Notes under the pieces: generated by a model
Told to the model about the DNA's origin: nothing
What the model saw: the letters and a program-made list of their open reading frames with translations, nothing else
The model's database searches: none
Made by a program: the position numbers and the translations under genes
Part shown: positions 26,878-36,095 of the stretch, in pieces
How positions within the stretch are numbered: the first letter of the stretch is position 1
Layout of the letters: the number at the start of each line of letters is the position of its first letter
Assembly: GCF_002812805.1 (NCBI RefSeq)
Contig: NZ_NMUM01000030.1
Location: 372,001-436,000 of the forward strand
DNA: 64,000 bases
Source of the DNA: Microbacterium lacus
GTDB lineage: Bacteria > Actinomycetota > Actinomycetes > Actinomycetales > Microbacteriaceae
Reading direction: 5' to 3'

Positions 26878-27198
26878 TCAGCTGCTGGGCGGGCCGGCCC
26901 GCGCCCGCGCGGTCGTCACCATCCCGGCGAACGGCACCTCGACCGTGACGATCGCATCGAGATCGTCGGTGCCGCAGTCGATCAAGCGAGCTCCGAATGC
27001 CTCGGCCACCTCCGCCGCGCGTTGGCACGGCTCACCCGGCAGCGCGCCCGACACGGTGTCGGCCGCGGCGATCGCGGCATTGTCGGCCGCGCCTGCCGCA
27101 CGGCGAGCGACGACCGCCGCCCCGCCCGTCGCGGCGAGCCCGATCGTGAGGGTCGCGGTCGCCAACATCGACCCGACGACCAGAATCGTGCCCGGCAT
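26878..27198 (-). CDS. TadE-like helicase/secretion-neighbourhood protein (Rv3654c type)
   Basis: This 106-residue protein has one N-terminal hydrophobic helix (TILVVGSMLATATLTIGLAA) and a small Ala-rich domain with two cysteines, typical of the short TadE-like protein that ends actinobacterial Tad clusters. It is probably a pseudopilin or pilus-assembly accessory protein anchored in the membrane. It is the last gene of the cluster, and its ATG lies inside copy 1 of a 29-bp tandem repeat that also holds three tiny ORFs. How it is translated may therefore differ from its homologues. Confidence 0.75.
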   Translation of the reverse strand: MPGTILVVGSMLATATLTIGLAATGGAAVVARRAAGAADNAAIAAADTVSGALPGEPCQRAAEVAEAFGARLIDCGTDDLDAIVTVEVPFAGMVTTARARAGPPSS

Positions 27199-27311
27199 CA
27201 GCGACCGCCCGCGGCGGCGCGAGCCATCAGCGACCGCCCGCGGCGGCGCGAGCCATCAGCGACCACCCGCGGCGGCGCGAGTCATCAGCCACCGCCTGCG
27301 GCGGCGCAGGC
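27196..27311 (-). repeat. Four tandem copies of a 29-bp unit spanning a stop-start junction
   Basis: Copies start at 27196, 27225, 27254 and 27283. Each carries TGATG on the minus strand, the overlap that ends one ORF and starts the next. Copies 1 and 2 are identical, copy 3 differs slightly and copy 4, inside the end of the TadE gene, is most divergent. Because 29 is not a multiple of three, each extra copy makes a separate nine-codon ORF rather than extending a protein. Confidence 0.9.
27198..27285 (-). other. Three chained nine-codon mini-ORFs (reinitiation cascade)
   Basis: Between the TadE stop (27285-27287) and the ATG at 27198, each repeat copy encodes an ATG, eight codons and a stop: MTRAAAGGR, then MARAAAGGR twice. 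Every stop overlaps the next ATG as TGATG, so a ribosome could terminate and restart four times in succession to reach the last gene. This follows directly from the sequence; whether it is used is unknown. Confidence 0.6.
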
Positions 27312-27677
27312 CCGGGCGGAAGCGTCGAACCCGGCCGCCGCGAGTCCCGGCACGGCGACGGGTGCGGACAGCGTGACGCACACGAGTCGGTCGCCCTCGT
27401 CGGCCCGCATCGCCGCCGCGCCGGGCACCCTTCCGACGAGGGACTCTGCGAGCTGGACCTCTCCGCGGGCGATCAGGCGTGCCGCATCCGCCGCCGCACC
27501 CTGCAGACGGGCGGTCTGTGCCCCGGCGCTCACGGCGCCGATACCGATCAGGATCAGCAGCAGAGCGGCCGGCAGCGTGACGGCGAACTCGGCCGCAACA
27601 GAGCCTCGATCACCGAGTCGTGCGGTTGGGCAGAGGCGAACGACCCGGCACAGGCGAGCGACCCGGCGCGCGTTCAC
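27285..27677 (-). CDS. TadE-family pilus assembly protein
   Basis: This 130-residue protein has the TadE hallmark GDRGSVAAEFAVTLPAALLLI, in which the Glu in the processing-site context precedes a hydrophobic helix, followed by a short exported domain with two cysteines (LVCVTL and ARACAA). TadE-type minor pseudopilins are processed by a TadV-like peptidase and help assemble Flp pili. The GTG start overlaps the DUF4244 gene stop (GTGA). Its 3' end is the template for the 29-bp repeat that follows. Confidence 0.78.
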   Translation of the reverse strand: MNARRVARLCRVVRLCPTARLGDRGSVAAEFAVTLPAALLLILIGIGAVSAGAQTARLQGAAADAARLIARGEVQLAESLVGRVPGAAAMRADEGDRLVCVTLSAPVAVPGLAAAGFDASARACAAAGGG

Positions 27678-27877
27678 GCCACCGTGAGGGCACGGCGGAC
27701 GAGGTCGGTGAGGATGCCGCGCACCTCGTCGCTGCGCATGATCACGACAAGCAGGCCGGCAAATGCCACGGCTGCCATCGTGGCGATCGCATACTCGGCC
27801 GTGGCTGCTCCGGCGTCGTCCTCGAGCAGTCTGCGGCGTGCGGCGCGAACGGCTCGGGGGGTGAAGGGGTCCTTCAT
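27674..27877 (-). CDS. DUF4244 Flp-pilin-like protein
   Basis: This 67-residue protein reads LLEDDAGAATAEYAIATMAAVAFAGLLVVIM. The DAGAATAEYAI segment, with an invariant Glu five residues into the cleaved helix, is the Flp-type prepilin processing motif. It is probably the major pilin. Its own AGAGAGG ribosome site at good spacing suggests strong expression. It lies 140 bp after the TadB/C-like gene, a gap that holds a tight palindrome. Confidence 0.82.
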   Translation of the reverse strand: MKDPFTPRAVRAARRRLLEDDAGAATAEYAIATMAAVAFAGLLVVIMRSDEVRGILTDLVRRALTVA

Positions 27878-27932
27878 GATGTACCTCTCTATATGTGGTC
27901 GGTTCGAACGAACGGGCCCGGGTCGTGGGCCG

Positions 27933-27947
27933 CAGGGGATTCCCCTG
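27933..27947. promoter_or_regulatory. Perfect 15-base palindrome upstream of the pilin gene
   Basis: CAGGGGA-T-TCCCCTG lies in the 140-bp gap between the TadB/C-like gene and the pilin gene. A perfect palindrome with a one-base centre is more like an operator or processing site than a terminator. It could set the separate expression level of the pilin. Confidence 0.35.
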
Positions 27948-28017
27948 GCACTCATTGCGGCTCTCGGGGGGCGTGAGCGACAACTCGTGCCAGGCGAGCA
28001 ATGCGGTGGTACCTCCT

Positions 28018-28947
28018 CTATAGGGCGGGTAGGGCGGTGGTGCCGAGGATCGACAGCACGAGGGGTGCAACCGACAGCAGCAGGAACGACGGGAGCGTGC
28101 AGACGCCGAGAGGCAGGAGCAACCGGGTGCCGAGCTTGGAGGCTCGCAACCTGCCCTCGACCCGCGCCCGGTGACGGGCGCTCGCCGACTCGGCACGCAG
28201 AAGCTCGACCGCGGGCACGCCGGCCGCTCGCGAGAGCTTGAGCACGTCCTGTACCTCGGCGGGGATGACCGTCTCGGATTCGCCGCGCTCCGCTCCGATC
28301 GCGGCGCGCGCACGCCCGACCTGGACGGCTGCGGCGTCGATCGACACCCCGCCGCTCAGCGCAATCGCGAAGAGCTCGGCGTCGATCCCCGGAAGACCCG
28401 GCCCGGGGCGGGCGCGCCGGATGAGCTTCGCCGTCCAGGCACGCGCCGCGACGACGAGGGCGAGCCCGCCCGCGAGACACACGAGTCCCCTCGGGTCGGT
28501 GAACAGGATGCCGAGGGTGTCAAACCCCAGGGCGATCCCCATCAGCAGCCCCACCACGGGCAGCCACAGCATGAGCCGCGCGGTCGCGGCGGGATCGGCC
28601 AGGGCGACGGTCACGTCGTCGAGCGCCTCGGCCGCATCACGCAGACCGTGCGCGAAGGAGCGCAACGCCTCGGCGAGCGCTGCGCCCACCGCGGACGCCA
28701 CGGCCCATGCCACGGCGAACTCGCGCCACGACTCCCCGCGCGCCGCAATGGCCACCGCCTCGGGCACACCACGTTCGAGGTCGGCGAGGACTGCCGCGGC
28801 CGACGCATCCGTATCGGCGAGATAACGCCACACGACCCGGGGAGCGACACCCGCCTGTACCAGCACCGCGGCCCGCCGCGCGACGTCCGCGACAGCCGCC
28901 GGTCCGCCGTCTGGCGACGCTCGGGCCGTCCGCTTCAGACCAGCCAC
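28018..28947 (-). CDS. Type II secretion F-family protein of the Tad system (TadB/TadC-like, single gene)
   Basis: This 309-residue protein is predicted to hold two halves: an N-terminal helical region rich in Ala (GVAPRVVWRYLADTD onward) and a C-terminal GspF-like region (GGVSIDAAAVQVGRARA). Hydrophobic helices lie near residues 120-140, 150-170 and 280-305. Most Tad clusters carry separate TadB and TadC; here one gene stands where two are expected. It overlaps the TadA gene by 13 bp. It should form the inner-membrane platform that couples the ATPase to pilin assembly. Confidence 0.72.
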   Translation of the reverse strand: MAGLKRTARASPDGGPAAVADVARRAAVLVQAGVAPRVVWRYLADTDASAAAVLADLERGVPEAVAIAARGESWREFAVAWAVASAVGAALAEALRSFAHGLRDAAEALDDVTVALADPAATARLMLWLPVVGLLMGIALGFDTLGILFTDPRGLVCLAGGLALVVAARAWTAKLIRRARPGPGLPGIDAELFAIALSGGVSIDAAAVQVGRARAAIGAERGESETVIPAEVQDVLKLSRAAGVPAVELLRAESASARHRARVEGRLRASKLGTRLLLPLGVCTLPSFLLLSVAPLVLSILGTTALPAL

Positions 28948-30119
28948 GGCGCCTGCTCCATGATTGTCAGCCGATCCCCGTCGAGCGCGAGCCGACCCGC
29001 GCCGACCAGCGCACGACGTCCGTCGCCCATCCGAGCCACGTGCACTACGGCTCCGATCGCGCTGACCGCCTGCCGCGCCAGGGCGACATCGTCGAGACCC
29101 GCCAGCGCCCCGAGCGCCTCCAGCCGGGCCGGAACCTCACGCAGTCCGCTCGCGTGAACCGTTCCCGCTCCGCCGTCGTGGCCGGTGTTGAGTGCCGCCA
29201 AGAGTTCACGCACCTCGTCGCCGCGGCACTCCCCCAGCACGAGGCGATCCGGGCGCATTCGCAGAGCCTCGCGCACGAGCCGCGCGAGGCCGATGCCTCC
29301 CGCACCCTCGAGGTTCGCCTGTCGCGCCTCGAGCGCGACATGGTGCGGATGGGCGATGGTGAGCTCGGCGACATCCTCGATCGTCACGATCCGATCGGAT
29401 GCGGGGGCCTCCGCCAAGAGCGCCGCGAGCAGTGTCGTCTTGCCGCTGCCTGCCGCGCCCGTCACCAGGACGTTGACCCGGTCGGTCACGAGCGAGCGAA
29501 GCCACGGCAGCGCCGCGGGGTGTGCGCGAAACATCTCGCGCCGGTCCAGGTCGTCGAGTGTCGGCCGCACCACCCGCGGGATCCGGATCGACACCGTGGT
29601 GCCGCCCGTCGAGATCGGCGGCAGGACGGCGTGGATCCGGATCCCGGACGCCAGACGCACATCAACCGCCGGACATGCCTCATCGATATGGCGACCGCCG
29701 AGGCCGATCAGTCCGAGCGCGAGTTCGCGAACCGCGTCCTCATCGGCGCGCCACGAGGGATCGCGGACCGCCCCCGCACCGCGATCGACCCAGAGCCCGC
29801 GCGCACCGTTGACGAAGACATCCGTGACCGTCGGGTCGTCGAGATAGGCAGCGAGCGGCGCGAGTTGGGGTGGATGTTCCGTGAACCCAGGCGCGTGGAC
29901 CGTCCCGGATGCGTCCACCCGAGCGGACGCGTCGACCAGAGCGGATGCGTCGACCAGCCCGCTGACGAATCCCGAAGGTGAGGCCCCGGCATTCTGCGTG
30001 CCGCCCGCGAACACGGGCACAAAACCATCCGCTCGCCCGCGGAATGCCGCCACGCCTCGTTCGTTCACGGGTGCACGAACAACGGTGGCCGGTGGCGCGG
30101 GGACAAACGGAGGCGGCAT
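28935..30119 (-). CDS. tadA: Tad pilus assembly ATPase (CpaF/TadA type)
   Basis: This 394-residue secretion ATPase has Walker A GAAGSGKTT, the Asp box TIEDVAELTI, the GECRGDEVRELLAALNTGHDGG motif (Walker B and His box region) and the two Arg fingers expected of GspE-family motors. It powers Flp pilus assembly. The first 80 residues are not family-like: Pro/Ala-rich, then three near-identical VDASA/VDASG units around residues 56-75. The ATG at 30119 lacks a clear ribosome site, so a later start is possible. No TadZ/Ssd-type gene precedes it, unlike the mycobacterial order. Confidence 0.85.
   Translation of the reverse strand: MPPPFVPAPPATVVRAPVNERGVAAFRGRADGFVPVFAGGTQNAGASPSGFVSGLVDASALVDASARVDASGTVHAPGFTEHPPQLAPLAAYLDDPTVTDVFVNGARGLWVDRGAGAVRDPSWRADEDAVRELALGLIGLGGRHIDEACPAVDVRLASGIRIHAVLPPISTGGTTVSIRIPRVVRPTLDDLDRREMFRAHPAALPWLRSLVTDRVNVLVTGAAGSGKTTLLAALLAEAPASDRIVTIEDVAELTIAHPHHVALEARQANLEGAGGIGLARLVREALRMRPDRLVLGECRGDEVRELLAALNTGHDGGAGTVHASGLREVPARLEALGALAGLDDVALARQAVSAIGAVVHVARMGDGRRALVGAGRLALDGDRLTIMEQAPWLV
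29921..29958 (-). repeat. Short tandem repeat coding the VDAS units of TadA
   Basis: Two adjacent copies of an 18-bp unit, differing at one base, and a partial third encode VDASA-type pentapeptide steps. It is an in-frame expansion and alters only the length of the disordered N-terminal tail. Confidence 0.55.
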
Positions 30120-30337
30120 GCAGCGAGGTTAGAGACCCGCGGCCCATCCACGAGCCGCTGTGATGTCGATCCGGGGACCCGCACCGCGACCACCTCGTTG
30201 GGGAGGACGAATGCGGCTGCTATCAGCCCGCGCCGTCCGCACGAGCACATCCCGCCATGCCGCTGCAGAGAACCGACCCGCGGAGTGTTTAACCCGTGTC
30301 GTGCGGATGGCGCACGCACACGGCGCTCGAGGCGCAT
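30120..30337. other. Intergenic leader upstream of tadA, no confident gene
   Basis: I find no convincing coding region here on either strand. A minus-strand frame reads through but lacks a start or family motif. In mycobacteria the ssd gene lies at this place. The tadA promoter probably lies in this stretch but no hexamers stand out. Confidence 0.5.
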
Positions 30338-30432
30338 GGAAAGGAAGGCGGCATCCCGTGGGGGGAACGGGATGCCGCCGAACGACGTCCGCGAGGGGAC
30401 ATCGCAATGCCAGAATCGAATGTTCGGCCGCC
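30338..30432 (-). ncRNA. Candidate 6C small RNA
   Basis: Reading leftward there are two hairpins. The first pairs CGATGTCC with GGACGTCG, with a C-rich loop beginning CCTC. The second pairs thirteen bases, GGCGGCATCCCGT with ACGGGATGCCGCC, around a loop of T and six consecutive C (30347-30379). A pyrimidine tract TTCCTTTCC follows. Two C-loop hairpins ending in a terminator is the definition of the actinobacterial 6C RNA. From memory, the mycobacterial 6C RNA (B11) lies just upstream of the ssd/tad cluster, the same place as here. The 5' end is estimated from a TATGCT -10 near 30440; the first loop has fewer C than the second. Confidence 0.68.
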
Positions 30433-30654
30433 AAAGAGCATACGCACAGAAGTTGGCTTGACGCTGACAAAACGGGCAGATCAGGTGGTATATCAGTCGG
30501 CGGCCTCCCCACAGCGGCACACGACGCGGAAAACACCGCCTCGCAACACCGACTTTCGGCGGTAGTCTCGCCGACGATGACGCCGGTACATTCGCAGTGA
30601 CGACACCCGGCGTCCCGAACGCCGGCGCTGCCACGCACAAAGGAGCGCGCATCC

Positions 30655-32622
<1,968 letters not shown>

Positions 32623-32671
32623 TCACAGGAGCTGCTGCCAGGCGCTACCCCCGCCCTGGCGCTCGGCGCAT

Positions 32672-32737
32672 GTCGGAGATCCGGCGAGGGTCGGATGGGG
32701 TGGATACATCCGATCCGACGTGCGCCGGATCTCCGAC
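32672..32737. terminator. Long nested inverted repeat between convergent genes
   Basis: Fifteen bases GTCGGAGATCCGGCG (32672-32686) pair perfectly with 32723-32737. Inside, GTCGGAT (32690-32696) pairs with ATCCGAC (32713-32719). The structure lies between acs and the convergent membrane-protein gene, so a bidirectional terminator is likely. The nested, near-repetitive arms (GTCGGA appears in both) also resemble a small palindromic repeat element. Confidence 0.6.
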
Positions 32738-32768
32738 GCTCACGTCGGTGCGAGCGCCCGACCGACGC

Positions 32769-33233
32769 CTACTTGCCGTCGATGCGGCGCAGCTGCGACC
32801 CCACGATCACGAAGAGCGCACCAAGCCCGGCGACGAGGGCGCTGACGCCGTAGGCCAGCACAGAGGTCATCAGTGACGTGCGCAGAGACGCCGCGGTCGC
32901 GAGCGCCGCGCTCTGACCACGCAGCTTGCCCTCCTCCGCACTGCCCTTCTCGACGTGCCGGAGCGCCTCGCTGATATCGGCGAAAGTGCGGCCACCCGCC
33001 CCGCGCTCCGCGTTGCCCTTGATCACGACGGCTTCGACGTAGGCCGTCACCGGGTCCTGCACCGGCTTGCCCGCAAGGATCGGGGCGTTGCCGGGCACCG
33101 TGATCTTCTCGGCCCGCAGCTGCCGCGTCACCGCCACCCACGCGCCAGAACCCGCCACCGCGAACAGGGCACCCGCCGCGACCGTGAGTCCGCCGACACG
33201 ACGCAGGGCGGTAAGGGGAGGGAGGGATGCCAT
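32769..33233 (-). CDS. Conserved actinobacterial membrane protein of unknown function
   Basis: This 154-residue protein has a hydrophobic helix near each end (residues about 14-34 and 120-145). Between them is a predicted extracytoplasmic stretch with KITVPGNAPILAGKPVQDP, followed by a small helical region. I recall such proteins in Microbacteriaceae, often mislabelled as dioxygenases, with no known role. It is convergent with acs and stands alone. Nothing in the sequence supports an enzyme. Confidence 0.65.
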   Translation of the reverse strand: MASLPPLTALRRVGGLTVAAGALFAVAGSGAWVAVTRQLRAEKITVPGNAPILAGKPVQDPVTAYVEAVVIKGNAERGAGGRTFADISEALRHVEKGSAEEGKLRGQSAALATAASLRTSLMTSVLAYGVSALVAGLGALFVIVGSQLRRIDGK

Positions 33234-33364
33234 GGGGTGTCCTTTCGGGCGCGGATGTCTCCACGCATCCTGACACGCGGCGCCCCGTTACCGCGCGCTC
33301 GAAAGGGCGTCAACCCCCGGCATCCGTTCACGCGGTTGACACACCGCGCTGTCATGATCGACGC

Positions 33365-34159
33365 ATGAAGCGAGACGTCGGCGCACACATCACCCTCACG
33401 GTCACGGAACCGGCCGAGCTCATCTTTTCGATGGCGGTCGCGGATGGCGCCGACCTCGCATCGGAGCGCATACTCTTCAGCCTGGACGGCGCGGCCGTCG
33501 AGGCCGAGGAGCTGGTCGATTCGCACGGCACGCGCCTGCACCGGGTGGAGGTCGGGACGGGTGAGCTCGAGGCGAGTTATACCGCCACGGTTCTCGGCCG
33601 CTCGGCGGAGGAAGAGCTGATCCCGACCGACCTGATCCGGTACCTGCGGCCCAGCCGCTACTGCGAGTCCGACACGCTCGCGCCGACGGCGGGGGCCGAG
33701 TTCACGGGACTCGGGGGCGTCGACCTTCTCGACGCGGTCAGCTCGTGGGTCGGCACGCGCCTGGCCTACGTGAGCGGATCGAGCCTGCCGACGGACGGCG
33801 CCGTGCGTACACTCCTCGCCCGCCAGGGCGTCTGCCGCGATTACGCGCACCTCTGTGTGGCCCTGCTGCGCGCCCGCAACGTGCCGGCGCGCCTCGTATC
33901 GGTCTACGCCCCGGGCCTCGCGCCGATGGACTTCCACGCCGTCGCCGAGGCCTATGTCGACGGAGCCTGGCACGTCGTGGATGCGACGACCCTCGCCCCG
34001 CGCAGCAGCATGCTGCGAATCGCGACCGGGCGCGACGCATCCGACACCGCCTTCTTGACCACACAGCGCGGGGGTGTCGACTTCCACACGCTCGAGGTCA
34101 CGGCCGTCGCGGATGAGTTGCCGAACGACGACGTGACCGCGCTGGTGCGCCTGGGCTGA
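33365..34159 (+). CDS. Transglutaminase-like cysteine protease-fold protein
   Basis: This 264-residue protein has an N-terminal beta-rich region and a C-terminal transglutaminase-like core. The catalytic Cys lies in RQGVCRDYAHLCVALLRA, the His in MDFHAVAEAYVDG and the Asp in WHVVDATTL. Such domains occur in bacterial proteins that act as proteases, transamidases or peptide modifiers; the substrate is unknown. No signal peptide is seen, so it is cytoplasmic. The ATG at 33365 is preferred because the frame upstream has no ribosome site. Confidence 0.78.
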   Translation: MKRDVGAHITLTVTEPAELIFSMAVADGADLASERILFSLDGAAVEAEELVDSHGTRLHRVEVGTGELEASYTATVLGRSAEEELIPTDLIRYLRPSRYCESDTLAPTAGAEFTGLGGVDLLDAVSSWVGTRLAYVSGSSLPTDGAVRTLLARQGVCRDYAHLCVALLRARNVPARLVSVYAPGLAPMDFHAVAEAYVDGAWHVVDATTLAPRSSMLRIATGRDASDTAFLTTQRGGVDFHTLEVTAVADELPNDDVTALVRLG

Positions 34160-34255
34160 GCGCCTCGGCGGGGCCGCTTCTCGCGTCGACCGCGTGTCAG
34201 CCGCGGCGGATGCCTCCAACTGGCGCCGAAGCGTGAGACCGGGCACGCTGGACAC

Positions 34256-34819
34256 ATGCGCACCTGGATCGTACGGTTCGTCTCGCTGTACCTCTTCAAC
34301 CTCGTCGTGCTGTGGCTGATCGGGCTGCTGCTCGCGTCGGTGCGGGTCGGCTGGGCCGCATTCTGGGGCTCGATCGTACTCACCGCCGCAACCCTGTGGA
34401 TCAAGCCCCTCATCACCTCGTGGTTCCGCGGCATGGCCGCGCGCTCGGCGAATCAGCGCACCAGGATCGGCGAGAAGCTGACGCAATACGTGCTCGTGCT
34501 CATCGTCGCCGCGATCGTGTGGGTGCTCGTCGTGCTGTTCACGTCGGTGCGGGTCGAGGGATGGTTCACCGGATGGATCGTCCCGCCCGTCGCACTGCTG
34601 ATCGCCTGGGCGATCTACGACGCGATCGACGACCGCGTCGAGAAGCGCGCTGGGCACGTGTACGACGCGGCCGCGGCGAAGCTCGGGCGCTCCCCGAAGA
34701 CGGGCGGGACGGATGTCTCGGCACCTGCCATGACGCCCGGTGTCGACGCATCCACTCGCCGTGAACTCAAGGACGGTCTGACCGACGAGCAACGCCGCAT
34801 GCTCGACGAGCTCGGCTGA
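34256..34819 (+). CDS. Phage-holin-family-like small membrane protein
   Basis: This 187-residue protein has four hydrophobic segments (residues about 5-27, 32-50, 76-97 and 106-122), then a charged cytoplasmic tail of about 60 residues ending LTDEQRRMLDELG. The four-helix pattern is that of the holin-like membrane family found as a housekeeping gene in many Actinobacteria, not a sign of a prophage. A rho-independent terminator follows at 34871. Function is unknown. Confidence 0.6.
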   Translation: MRTWIVRFVSLYLFNLVVLWLIGLLLASVRVGWAAFWGSIVLTAATLWIKPLITSWFRGMAARSANQRTRIGEKLTQYVLVLIVAAIVWVLVVLFTSVRVEGWFTGWIVPPVALLIAWAIYDAIDDRVEKRAGHVYDAAAAKLGRSPKTGGTDVSAPAMTPGVDASTRRELKDGLTDEQRRMLDELG

Positions 34820-34870
34820 CCGACCGCTGACCCCGGCCTGAGCATCGGGACCGCACGAGGGCAGGTGATC

Positions 34871-34919
34871 ACACGAAGACAGGCCGATTCGTGATGGATC
34901 TGCCTGTTCTCGTGTTTTT
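34871..34919 (+). terminator. Rho-independent terminator
   Basis: A 14-bp arm ACACGAAGACAGGC (34871-34884) pairs with GCCTGTTCTCGTGT (34902-34915) with two mismatches across a 17-nt loop, followed by TTTTT. It ends the holin-like gene and faces the folD stop at 34955. Confidence 0.7.
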
Positions 34920-34954
34920 GCCTGCACCCATGTGCCTCCGCAGACACCTGGGGG

Positions 34955-35839
34955 TCAGGCGATCGAGCGCTCAGCCGCTTCGACGACGTTGGTCATGAGG
35001 AGTGCGACGGTCATGGGTCCGACACCGCCGGGGTTGGGTGAGAGCCATCCCGCGACCTCGGCAACGGCCGGGTCGACGTCGCCGTAGACGGCGGACTTGC
35101 CGGTCTCGGGGTCCGGTTCACCGCGCGTGACCCCGACGTCGAGCACCGCGGCACCCGGCTTGACGTCCTCCGCCCGCACCAGGTGCTTCACACCCGCGGC
35201 CGCGACCACCACATCCGCCTGACGGATGAACGACGGGATGTCGGGGGTACCGGTGTGGGTCAGCGTCACCGTTGCATTAACCTCACGCCGCGTCAGCAGC
35301 AACCCGATCGAGCGGCCGATCGTCACCCCTCGACCGACGACGACGACATGCTTGCCCGCGAGGTCATATCCGCTGCGACGCAGCAGCTCGATCACCGCAC
35401 GCGGGGTGCAGGGCAGAGGCGACGTGATCTCGTTGTTGACGTTCAGGACGAGTCGCCCGAGGTTCGTCGGGTGGAGGCCGTCGGCATCCTTGTCCGGATC
35501 GATCCGCTCCAGGATCGCGTCGGTGTCGAGGTGCTTCGGCAACGGCAACTGCACGATGTATCCGTGGCAGGCCGGGTCGACGTTCAACCGGTCGATGACC
35601 TCCTCGACGTCCTGCTGGGTCGCGTCACCGGGCAGTTCGATCTGGATCGAGTTCATCCCGATCGCCTCCGACTGACGGTGCTTCATGCCCACGTACAGCT
35701 GCGAGCCGGGGTCTGCCCCCACCAACACCGTCGCGATCCCGGGCGTCACCCCTCGCGCCTTCAATGCCGCCACGCGCTCGGTCAGCTCGGCCTTGATCGC
35801 CGCTGCCGTCGCCTTGCCGTCCAGCTTCTTCGCCGTCAT
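34955..35839 (-). CDS. folD: Bifunctional methylenetetrahydrofolate dehydrogenase/cyclohydrolase
   Basis: This 294-residue enzyme has [14 protein letters not shown] with the catalytic lysine, [10 protein letters not shown], the [11 protein letters not shown] turn and the [11 protein letters not shown] dinucleotide motif. It interconverts one-carbon units between methylene- and formyl-tetrahydrofolate. A GGGAGAG site precedes the ATG. It lies 256 bp downstream of glyA, with which it is commonly paired, so both serve one-carbon supply. The gap holds an AT-rich patch with an IR CTAT-N4-ATAG that may be a promoter of its own. Confidence 0.93.
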   Translation of the reverse strand: MTAKKLDGKATAAAIKAELTERVAALKARGVTPGIATVLVGADPGSQLYVGMKHRQSEAIGMNSIQIELPGDATQQDVEEVIDRLNVDPACHGYIVQLPLPKHLDTDAILERIDPDKDADGLHPTNLGRLVLNVNNEITSPLPCTPRAVIELLRRSGYDLAGKHVVVVGRGVTIGRSIGLLLTRREVNATVTLTHTGTPDIPSFIRQADVVVAAAGVKHLVRAEDVKPGAAVLDVGVTRGEPDPETGKSAVYGDVDPAVAEVAGWLSPNPGGVGPMTVALLMTNVVEAAERSIA

Positions 35840-36095
35840 CGTCTCTCCCGTCGGTCATCCGCGCTTCTTCGCTGCGGCACTGCGCTGTCTCCGACCGTGG
35901 CACTCGGCCCGGTCAAATACCTATGTCGATAGTTAATCTACAGAAGCGGCGTCCGCGGCGATAGGTGTTCACTATTCAGCACATCGCGCCAGATATCCCG
36001 CCAGACCCCCGGAATCCCGGCCCGTCGCGCGACAGCCTCGAACGAGCAGACTGAATTGCGAACGACGCGAGGGCGTCGGATCCCGGGGTCGGTCG
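35840..36095. other. folD-glyA intergenic region
   Basis: No coding frame is convincing in these 256 bases. The low-GC segment around 35915-35945 contains an inverted repeat CTAT-GTCG-ATAG and may carry a folD promoter; no clean hexamer pair is visible. Confidence 0.4.

Noticed and set aside
27196-27311. CRISPR array of 29-bp repeats
   Set aside because: The copies are directly adjacent with no spacers and lie across a gene junction.
27902-27909. GTTCGAAC as a LexA/SOS box
   Set aside because: The actinobacterial box needs CGAAC and GTTCG arms with a spacer; the order here is reversed and without a gap.
30065-30652. Long minus-strand open frame over the tadA-acs gap
   Set aside because: Its composition is unlike neighbouring proteins, it overlaps the 6C hairpins, and it has no family motif or ribosome site; a remnant of ssd could not be supported.
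34256-34819. Prophage holin
   Set aside because: No phage genes surround it and the four-helix family is a chromosomal gene in many Actinobacteria.
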